From Aureimonas sp. AU4 (GTDB lineage Bacteria; Pseudomonadota; Alphaproteobacteria; Rhizobiales; Rhizobiaceae): 64,000 bases of DNA. Positions 54,761 through 64,000 of the stretch are shown piece by piece (the stretch's first letter is position 1; each line of letters begins with the position of its first letter). Location of the stretch: positions 1 to 64,000 of the forward strand of contig NZ_BBWK01000001.1 of assembly GCF_001463765.1 (NCBI RefSeq), in the 5' to 3' direction. The notes under the pieces are model-generated. The model worked only from the letters and a program-made list of their open reading frames with translations, was not told the DNA's origin and did not search any database. Both the position numbers and the translations under genes were made by a program.

Positions 54761-56187
54761 CAATCGCGGTAGCAGACGGCGCGCACCGCCTCGATCACAT
54801 CCTTGACCGAGGGCAAGGCCAGCTTCTCGAGGTTGGCGGCGTAGGGCATCGGCACATCCTTGCCGCACACCTTCAGCACCGGTGCGTCGAGGTCATCGAA
54901 GGCGCGAACCATCAGCTGAGACGCGATCTCGGAGCCGATTGAATTCTGCGGCCAGCCTTCCTCGACCGTCACGCAGCGATTGGTCTTGCGCACCGAGCGC
55001 ACGATGGCGTCGACGTCCATCGGCCGGATCGTGCGCAGGTCGAGGACCTCGGCGTCGATGCCTTCCTTCTCCAGCTGCTCGGCGGCTGCGACCGCGTAGG
55101 TCATGCCGATGCCGAAGGAGACGATCGTCACGTCCTTGCCCTTGCGGTGGACGCGGGCCTTGCCGATCGGCACCGTCCAATCGTCGGTCTGCGGAACGTC
55201 GAACGAATGACCGTAGAGGATCTCGTTCTCGAGAAACACGACGGGGTTCGGATCTCGGATCGCCGACTTGAGCAAGCCCTTCGCATCGGCCGCCGTGAAG
55301 GGCTGAACGACCTTCAGGCCCGGGATGTGACTGTACCACGCCGCATAGTCCTGACTGTGCTGCGCCGCGACGCGGGCGGCGGCACCGTTGGGACCACGGA
55401 AGACGATCGGGCAACCCATCTGGCCACCCGCCATATAAAGCGTCTTGGCCGCTGAGTTGATGATCTGATCGATCGCTTGCATGGCGAAGTTGAACGTCAT
55501 GAACTCGACGATCGGCTTCAGTCCACCGAAGGCCGCGCCGACGCCCATGCCTGCAAAGCCATGCTCGGTGATCGGCGTGTCCACGACGCGGCGCGCACCG
55601 AACTCCTCGAGGAGACCCTGGCTGATCTTATAGGCGCCCTGGTATTCGGCCACCTCTTCGCCCATCAGGAAGACGCGCTCGTCGCGGCGCATCTCCTCGG
55701 CCATGGCGTCGCGCAGAGCCTCGCGGACGGTCTGCGTTGCAAGCTTCGCACCCGCCGGCACCTCCTCGGCGTAGTCGCCGTCGGGATCGCCGACTTCGGG
55801 ATGCGACAGGCCGGAAGCGGGAACGGGCGCGCCCTTGGACTTTTCGCCGTCGCTCGCCTCGGGCTTGGCCTCCCGTGGAGCCTCGGCCTTCGCCGGTTGC
55901 GATGAAGCCGCAGCCGGCATGGCATTGGTGTCGCCAACGCTCTCACCGTCGGCAAGGAGAACGGCGATCGGCGTGTTGACCTTCACGTTCTCGGTGCCGG
56001 CCTGAACGAGGATCTTGCCAAGCTTCCCCTCGTCGATGGCTTCGACCTCCATGGTCGCCTTATCGGTCTCAATCTCCGCGATCACGTCACCGGGGGCAAC
56101 GGTATCCCCCTCGTTCTTGACCCACTTGGAAAGGGTGCCCTCTTCCATCGTCGGCGAGAGGGCGGGCATCAGGATTTCGGTCGGCAT
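54760..56187 (-). CDS. pdhB: Pyruvate dehydrogenase E1 beta with N-terminal lipoyl domain
   Basis: The 475-residue protein begins with a lipoyl domain (Lys43 in [12 protein letters not shown]), then an Ala/Pro/Glu-rich linker to about residue 145, then the transketolase-like E1-beta ([63 protein letters not shown]). A lipoyl domain on E1-beta is a known alphaproteobacterial feature. With PdhA it decarboxylates pyruvate. Confidence 0.96.
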   Translation of the reverse strand: MPTEILMPALSPTMEEGTLSKWVKNEGDTVAPGDVIAEIETDKATMEVEAIDEGKLGKILVQAGTENVKVNTPIAVLLADGESVGDTNAMPAAASSQPAKAEAPREAKPEASDGEKSKGAPVPASGLSHPEVGDPDGDYAEEVPAGAKLATQTVREALRDAMAEEMRRDERVFLMGEEVAEYQGAYKISQGLLEEFGARRVVDTPITEHGFAGMGVGAAFGGLKPIVEFMTFNFAMQAIDQIINSAAKTLYMAGGQMGCPIVFRGPNGAAARVAAQHSQDYAAWYSHIPGLKVVQPFTAADAKGLLKSAIRDPNPVVFLENEILYGHSFDVPQTDDWTVPIGKARVHRKGKDVTIVSFGIGMTYAVAAAEQLEKEGIDAEVLDLRTIRPMDVDAIVRSVRKTNRCVTVEEGWPQNSIGSEIASQLMVRAFDDLDAPVLKVCGKDVPMPYAANLEKLALPSVKDVIEAVRAVCYRD

Positions 56188-56196
56188 GGTTCGCCC

Positions 56197-57288
56197 TTAC
56201 TCCGCAGCCTGCGGGATGTCGTCGGCATAGATGTCGGTCCACAATTCCGACACGTCGGGCTCGGGATCGTTCTGTGCGAACTCCGCCGCATCGGCCACGA
56301 TCTCGCGGACCTCCTTGTCGACGGCCTTCAACTCGTCCTCGTTCATGGCGTGGGCGCCAACGAGACGGGCACGGACCTGCTCGATCGGGTCAGATTCCGA
56401 CCGCATCTTCTGAACCTCGTCGCGCGTGCGATATTTCGCGGGATCCGACATGGAGTGGCCGCGATAGCGATAGGTGAGCATCTCGAGGATGATCGGGCCC
56501 TCGCCCGAGCGGCAATGCTCCAACGCCATGTCGCCAGCCGCCTTCACGGCGCGCACGTCCATGCCGTCGACTTGAATGCCTGGAATCTTGAAGGAAATGC
56601 CGCGGTGGGCGAAATTCGTCTCGGCCGACGCGCGATTGACGGCCGTTCCCATTGCGTACCGGTTGTTCTCTATCACGTAGATGACCGGGAGCTTCCACAG
56701 CGAGGCCATGTTGAAGCTCTCGTAGACTTGGCCCTGGTTTGCGGCCCCATCGCCGAAGTAGGTGATCGAGACGGCGTCGTTGCCCTTGTAGCGGTTGGCG
56801 AAGGCGAGCCCGGTACCGAGCGAGACCTGGGCGCCGACAATGCCGTGTCCACCGTAGAAATGCTTCTCCTTCGAGAACATGTGCATAGAGCCGCCCTTGC
56901 CCTTCGAGTAGCCGGAGCGGCGACCCGTGAGCTCGGCCATGACGCCGCGCGATTCCATTCCGGTCGCGAGCATGTGACCATGGTCGCGATAACCGGTGAT
57001 GACCTCGTCACCTTCCTTCATCGCCATTTGCATGCCGATGACCACGGCCTCCTGGCCGATGTAGAGGTGGCAGAAGCCACCGATGAAGCCCATACCGTAA
57101 AGTTGGCCAGCCTTTTCCTCGAAGCGACGAATCAGGAGCATGTCGCGATAGGCACGGAGTTCTTCGTCCCGACTGAACTCGACGGGCGGAGGCGGCTCGA
57201 GAGCGCGGAGCGTATCGACGATCGCGCCGGCGGCGCGTGCCTTCTCCGTCGCAACTTTGGGACTGGTCTTCGGCTTGCTGGCGGCCAT
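56197..57288 (-). CDS. pdhA: Pyruvate dehydrogenase E1 alpha
   Basis: The 363-residue protein has the thiamine diphosphate motif TYFGDGAANQGQVYESFNMA with VIENN, HGHMLATGM and the phosphorylation-loop-like YRYRGHSMSDPAKYRTRDE. Start ATG 57288 follows a disordered basic tail (KPKTSPKVATEKARA). It is first in the pdhA-pdhB-SRPBCC-pdhC-SGNH-lpd-yeaQ-lipA-ratA run, with 143 bases upstream that should contain the promoter. Confidence 0.96.
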   Translation of the reverse strand: MAASKPKTSPKVATEKARAAGAIVDTLRALEPPPPVEFSRDEELRAYRDMLLIRRFEEKAGQLYGMGFIGGFCHLYIGQEAVVIGMQMAMKEGDEVITGYRDHGHMLATGMESRGVMAELTGRRSGYSKGKGGSMHMFSKEKHFYGGHGIVGAQVSLGTGLAFANRYKGNDAVSITYFGDGAANQGQVYESFNMASLWKLPVIYVIENNRYAMGTAVNRASAETNFAHRGISFKIPGIQVDGMDVRAVKAAGDMALEHCRSGEGPIILEMLTYRYRGHSMSDPAKYRTRDEVQKMRSESDPIEQVRARLVGAHAMNEDELKAVDKEVREIVADAAEFAQNDPEPDVSELWTDIYADDIPQAAE

Positions 57289-57431
57289 GACGGATCCGTC
57301 TTCTCGCGTCCGCAGGGCGGACAGTGAAGACGACACTATCAGGTCACGCACCCAAGCAACAAGCGAATGCTCGGCATGAACCGCTTATCGGTCAAGCCTC
57401 GCAAATTGACGCACATATAACCGAAATTCAG

Positions 57432-57764
57432 TTACTCTTTTTGGCCGAAGAGGATGACGATCTCATCGGTGTTGGCGGTATTAAGCGTGCGACGTGCGCG
57501 TTCATCGATCATGTCGCGCTCAAGGGTGCCGTCGCTCAGCAGTTCCACTCGCTTCTCAATGCCCGTGCGCTGGTCGAGAAGGCCGTCCAGTGTCGCCTGT
57601 TTCGCCGCAAGTTCCGCACGGAGTTGAACGCCTGCCTCCGTACCATAGCGACCGCTCTCCGAATGCGTGACGAAATAGCCGAGGCAAGGCAGAGTGATGG
57701 CCGGAACCACGAGCAGCCGTAAGGGCGAGCGGCGATACTGACGTGTCTGGGTCGGAAGGCTCAT
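57432..57764 (-). CDS. Septum formation initiator (FtsB/DivIC-like)
   Basis: A 110-residue bitopic membrane protein: a short basic N-terminus, one helix (LRLLVVPAITLPCLGYFVTH), then a coiled coil (LRAELAAKQATLDGLLDQRT) and the DivIC motif TLERDMIDERARRTLNTA. FtsB partners with FtsL and FtsQ in cell division. Its position between eno and pdhA is the normal one in alphaproteobacteria. Confidence 0.9.
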   Translation of the reverse strand: MSLPTQTRQYRRSPLRLLVVPAITLPCLGYFVTHSESGRYGTEAGVQLRAELAAKQATLDGLLDQRTGIEKRVELLSDGTLERDMIDERARRTLNTANTDEIVILFGQKE

Positions 57765-57846
57765 GCATCGATCATCCCAAAACATCGTGAGTGAAGCGTT
57801 AAGGCCGTAATGGCCTCAGGGCGCTATGTTTGCGCTGCTCGGAACG

Positions 57847-57870
57847 AAAACGGGGCGCCAGGGCGCCCCG
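57847..57870 (-). terminator. Rho-independent terminator of eno
   Basis: On the minus strand CGGGGCGCC-CT-GGCGCCCCG (57851-57870) is followed by TTTT (57847-57850). It ends the eno transcript and is almost identical, with flanking bases, to the terminator after secG. Confidence 0.8.
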
Positions 57871-57893
57871 TCGACATCGAGCTCGTGACGACG

Positions 57894-59177
<1,284 letters not shown>

Positions 59178-59225
59178 TCACCCGTTTGGAGGTTTCGCGC
59201 GAGGGCCTGACGGCCGCCCGGGCGG

Positions 59226-60059
59226 TTAGAAGCCCTTGGCCACAGCGTCCAGCGCCTGCAGCCGTTCGAGAAGCGCCGGCATGGCATCGAGCGGTACCAT
59301 GTTCGGTCCGTCCGACGGCGCGTTGTCCGGATCTTCATGCGTCTCGACGAAGAGGCCGGCCACGCCCACTGCTACGGCGGCGCGTGACAGTGTCTCGACG
59401 AAACGGCGCTCGCCGCCCGAGGAGCCGCCCTGCCCGCCCGGTTGCTGGACGGAATGGGTGGCGTCAAAGACGATCGGCGCGCCGGTCTCGGCCATGATCG
59501 GAAGCGCTCGGAAGTCGGAGACGAGCGTATTGTAACCGAACGAGGCGCCGCGTTCCGTCAGGAGGATCGTATCGTTGCCCGAGTCGAGCAACTTGCCGAG
59601 GACGTTTCGCATGTCCCACGGCGCCAGGAACTGGCCCTTCTTGACATTCACCACCCGTCCGGTCCGTGCCGCCGCGACCAAGAGGTCGGTCTGACGGCAA
59701 AGGAAGGCTGGTATCTGCAACACGTCGCAGACCTCCCCCACTTCCGCGCACTGCTCGGCTGTATGAACGTCCGTCAGCACCGCGACGTCGAACTCACGTT
59801 GAACCTCGTCGAAAACCGGCAACGCGCTATCGAGGCCGATGCCCCGGCGGCCGTTCATGCTGGTGCGGTTCGCCTTATCGAAACTCGCCTTGAAGACGTA
59901 GCCGATGCCGAGATCGCTCGTGATGCGCTTCATGCGTTCGGCGATCATCATGGCATGATCGCGGCTTTCCATCTGGCAGGGGCCGGCGATCAAGGCGAAG
60001 GGTCGATCCTGAGCGAAGTCGACGCCGCGCAGGGTGATGCGGGAACGAGGTTCGATCAT
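59226..60059 (-). CDS. kdsA: 3-deoxy-8-phosphooctulonate synthase
   Basis: The 277-residue enzyme condenses PEP with arabinose 5-phosphate to make Kdo-8-phosphate for lipopolysaccharide. Motifs: [102 protein letters not shown] 60059 lies 5 bases past pyrG; an in-frame TTG at 60068 overlaps it. Confidence 0.96.
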   Translation of the reverse strand: MIEPRSRITLRGVDFAQDRPFALIAGPCQMESRDHAMMIAERMKRITSDLGIGYVFKASFDKANRTSMNGRRGIGLDSALPVFDEVQREFDVAVLTDVHTAEQCAEVGEVCDVLQIPAFLCRQTDLLVAAARTGRVVNVKKGQFLAPWDMRNVLGKLLDSGNDTILLTERGASFGYNTLVSDFRALPIMAETGAPIVFDATHSVQQPGGQGGSSGGERRFVETLSRAAVAVGVAGLFVETHEDPDNAPSDGPNMVPLDAMPALLERLQALDAVAKGF

Positions 60060-60064
60060 GGGGC

Positions 60065-61804
<1,740 letters not shown>

Positions 61805-62398
61805 CTAGGGATTCGTCGGTGCCGGCGTGGTCGTGCCTGCCGCCGGCGCCTCGACCGGAGGAACGGTCGGCGTGACGGTTGCGTTCGGCGCTTCCGGCGC
61901 GGGGTTCGCGGGAATGGTCCCGGTGGACGGCGCGCTCAGCGCTGCCGCACCGGTCGGTACCCCGCTGCTCTGTGCGGGTGCGGCCGGAGCGGCAGCCGGT
62001 GCAGCAGGAGCCGTCGTCGGCGCGGCGCTTCCCGTGCCCGTCGGAACCTGCGGACTCGTAGGCGCCGCGTCCGGCAGCGGGCCAAGCTGGTCCAGCAGAT
62101 TACCCTGACTTCCAGCCGGAGCGGCACCACCCTGCTGGGCCGGGATGCGGTCCAGAATGTCGAGCGGATTGTTGCCGCCGTAGCGCGCAAGGATGCCGAG
62201 CGCCATCGACGTGATGAAGAACAGTGTCGCCAGGATCGCGGTCGTGCGCGTTAGCACGTTGGCGGCGCCGCGCGCCGTCATCAGGCCGCCACCGCCACCC
62301 CCCATGCCGAGGGCGCCGCCTTCCGAGCGTTGCAGGAGGACCACCACGACGAGCGCGAGCACGATCAGGAGGTGGACGACGATCAGAACAGTTTGCAT
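61805..62398 (-). CDS. secG: Preprotein translocase subunit SecG with long tail
   Basis: SecG normally has about 75-130 residues; this one has 197. Two transmembrane helices flank the conserved loop: LIVVHLLIVLALVVVVLLQR, EGGALGMGGGGGGLMTARGA, then AILATLFFITSMALGILARY. The last ~110 residues are Ala/Pro/Thr-rich (TTAPAAPAAAPAAPAQSSG) and probably disordered in the cytoplasm or periplasm. SecG assists protein export through SecYE. Confidence 0.92.
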   Translation of the reverse strand: MQTVLIVVHLLIVLALVVVVLLQRSEGGALGMGGGGGGLMTARGAANVLTRTTAILATLFFITSMALGILARYGGNNPLDILDRIPAQQGGAAPAGSQGNLLDQLGPLPDAAPTSPQVPTGTGSAAPTTAPAAPAAAPAAPAQSSGVPTGAAALSAPSTGTIPANPAPEAPNATVTPTVPPVEAPAAGTTTPAPTNP

Positions 62399-62483
62399 GG
62401 AACGGACGCGCAATCGCTGGAAAGGTTGCGCGCCTTCTACATGACAGCTCCGGGAACGCCAACCCGGGGCTTGACGCCCCCGC

Positions 62484-63248
62484 TCATCGCTCCCGAGCCA
62501 GCCTTGCGATGGCGAGAAAATCCTCCGCCTTGAGGCTTGCGCCACCAATCAGCGCACCGTCCACATCATCGACAGCGAAGAACTCTGCGGCATTGGAAGG
62601 CTTGACCGACCCACCGTAGAGAATGCGCACGCGCGAGGCAAAGGCGTGGCCGAAGCGTAGCGCCAAGCGGTTGCGCAGAAAACCATGGACTTCCGCCACA
62701 TCGTCTGCGGTCGGGGTCTTGCCGGTACCTATCGCCCAGATGGGCTCGTACGCGATCACGAGCGCTTCCGGCGTCGCCTCGTCTGGAACGGAGCCGTCGA
62801 GTTGGCGGCCCAAGACGGTCAGCGTCTCCTTGGCGTCGCGTTCCGCTTCGCTTTCACCGACGCAAATGATGGGCTGCAGATCCGCCCTGATGGCGGCCTG
62901 CGCACACGCTCGCACGTGATCGTCACTCTCCCGGTGATCAGACCGTCGCTCCGAGTGCCCAAGTATCACGTATTCGGCACCCGCCTCGCGAAGCATTTCG
63001 GCCGACAGATCGCCGGTATGCGCGCCTTTCGCGTTGTGATGACAGGTCTGCGCGGCGACCCTGACCTCGTTTGGAAGGCGATCCCGCACGGCGGAGAGAA
63101 GCGTCGCCGGCGGCGAAACAAGGAGTTCGCCCGGTCCCTCTTCCCCACGTGCGACCGCGGCCGCAATCGCATCGATCTCCGCCAGTTCCGCACGCATGCC
63201 GTTCATCTTCCAGTTACCTGCAATCAGGAGACGTCGACCCATTCCCAT
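62484..63248 (-). CDS. tpiA: Triosephosphate isomerase
   Basis: The 254-residue TIM barrel has GNWKMNG near the start, catalytic His in [17 protein letters not shown], catalytic Glu in [18 protein letters not shown] and phosphate loop [13 protein letters not shown]. It interconverts dihydroxyacetone phosphate and glyceraldehyde 3-phosphate. Start at 63248 or ATG 63242. It is divergent from ppiD with a 144-base control region and upstream of secG. Confidence 0.97.
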   Translation of the reverse strand: MGMGRRLLIAGNWKMNGMRAELAEIDAIAAAVARGEEGPGELLVSPPATLLSAVRDRLPNEVRVAAQTCHHNAKGAHTGDLSAEMLREAGAEYVILGHSERRSDHRESDDHVRACAQAAIRADLQPIICVGESEAERDAKETLTVLGRQLDGSVPDEATPEALVIAYEPIWAIGTGKTPTADDVAEVHGFLRNRLALRFGHAFASRVRILYGGSVKPSNAAEFFAVDDVDGALIGGASLKAEDFLAIARLARER

Positions 63249-63392
63249 CCTCCGCTGACGATCGGTGGCTTGGCTAGCAGTCCGATACGCGAAGTCAAAT
63301 CACGCCCGGCTGCTGTCAGGCTTTCCTTCAGCGGGTGAAATGCCTATTGCCGTCGTTCAAGATCGTTCCACAGACGCGGGAGTACGCGACCG

Positions 63393-64000
63393 ATGATGAA
63401 GCAGATGCGCCGTGGCGCCTCCGGCTGGGTGGCCAAGCTCTTTCTGGGTGGCCTCGCCGTCAGCTTCGTCGGCTGGGGAATTGCAGATTTCCTACGTCCG
63501 CGCGGGGCCGGCCGCGATGTGCTGACGGCCGGATCGACACATGTCTCGGTCTCCCAATACCAGACCGCCTACCAGCAGGGACTCCAGACGCTGGCGAACC
63601 AGATCGGTCGCCGCCCGAGCGCGGAGGAAGCGGAAATCTACGGCGTCGACCAGCAGACGCTAGCGATCCTCTCGTCGACAGCGGTTCTCAGCGAGGAGGC
63701 GCGGCGCTTGGGAATGGGCGTCGGCGACGATGGACTCGTTCGCCTGATCCAGGAACAGCCTGCCTTCCAGGATCAGGTCGGCAATTTCTCGCGCCAGCAG
63801 ATGCGCACGGTCCTTGCGAACGCCGGGTACTCGGAGACGAGCTACCTCGCCGAATTGCGCAACGAGGCCGAGCGGGGCCAACTCCTCGACAGTGTTTCGA
63901 CCGGCGCATCGGTTCCGGCTGTGTTCGTTGATGCCCTTGGCGCCTATGGCGGCGAGCGGCGAGATGTCTCCTACATGCAGTTGCAACCGCAGGCACCCGA
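63393..64000 (+). CDS. ppiD: Peptidylprolyl isomerase PpiD (5' part)
   Basis: The frame opens at ATG 63393 and is still open at the window end, giving about 202 residues. A short basic N-terminus (MMKQMRRGASGWVAK) is followed by one membrane anchor (LFLGGLAVSFVGWGIADFL), then the SurA-N-like chaperone region (YQTAYQQGLQTLANQIGR, YGVDQQTLAILSSTAVLSEE, FSRQQMRTVLANAGYSE). PpiD is a periplasmic foldase near SecYEG. The parvulin domain would lie beyond the window. Its place next to tpiA is usual for this group. Confidence 0.9.
   Translation, partial: MMKQMRRGASGWVAKLFLGGLAVSFVGWGIADFLRPRGAGRDVLTAGSTHVSVSQYQTAYQQGLQTLANQIGRRPSAEEAEIYGVDQQTLAILSSTAVLSEEARRLGMGVGDDGLVRLIQEQPAFQDQVGNFSRQQMRTVLANAGYSETSYLAELRNEAERGQLLDSVSTGASVPAVFVDALGAYGGERRDVSYMQLQPQAP

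Overview
The window is a GC-rich alphaproteobacterial chromosome segment. The core gene order (dusB-ntrB-ntrC-ntrY-ntrX-hfq-hflX, pdhA-pdhB-pdhC-lpd-lipA, ispDF as one fused gene, eno-kdsA-pyrG-secG-tpiA) is the one known from Hyphomicrobiales (rhizobia-like bacteria). The species cannot be fixed from sequence alone; an Aurantimonas/Aureimonas-type organism is only a guess.

Layout. (1) 1-4.8 kb is accessory and regulatory: the tail of a secreted protein, a small XRE regulator, two divergent single-domain response regulators sharing ACCGTA motifs, an ECF sigma factor that appears to start at a non-standard CTG overlapping an upstream 58-codon ORF, and a Tat-exported ferritin-like protein. (2) 4.9-16.2 kb is a complete-looking type II secretion system built as a divergon: gspE-L-M-N(C-like) leftward, and gspD, a short prepilin peptidase and gspF-G-H-I-J-K rightward, with nearly every gene overlapping the next. 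(3) 16.3-19.4 kb holds a two-domain glycosyltransferase and an exported DUF5666-like protein. (4) About 19.45-26.06 kb is an integrated mobile element beside tRNA-Ser(UGA). It has a tyrosine integrase, a ribbon-helix-helix regulator, an AlpA-like HTH/excisionase, a chain of small overlapping ORFs, a PrimPol-type primase-helicase, a cluster of GCCACCTGTG repeats just downstream of it, and a second small HTH protein. No capsid, tail, terminase or conjugation gene is visible, so it looks like a phage-satellite-type or other non-autonomous replicating island. (5) 26.4-29 kb has a possible tiny lipoprotein and two tail-to-tail Gfo/Idh/MocA oxidoreductases. (6) 29.2-37.9 kb carries rlpA, a DacA-like protein with two damaged catalytic motifs, tmk-holB-metG-tatD-MBL hydrolase as a tightly packed operon, then mazG. 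(7) 37.9-47 kb is the nitrogen-regulation block on the minus strand, ending in hfq and hflX. (8) 47.1-57.8 kb has ispDF-cinA facing ratA-lipA-yeaQ-lpd-SGNH-pdhC-SRPBCC-pdhB-pdhA and a divIC/ftsB-like gene. (9) 57.9-63.2 kb is eno, kdsA, pyrG, secG and tpiA on the minus strand, with two almost identical terminators; ppiD starts rightward and runs off the end.

The best candidates for something new are the satellite-like island with its repeat cluster and operator, the DacA-like protein with altered SxN and KTG motifs, and the CTG-start ECF sigma unit. All family assignments are from reading motifs in the translated sequence; no database search was done.
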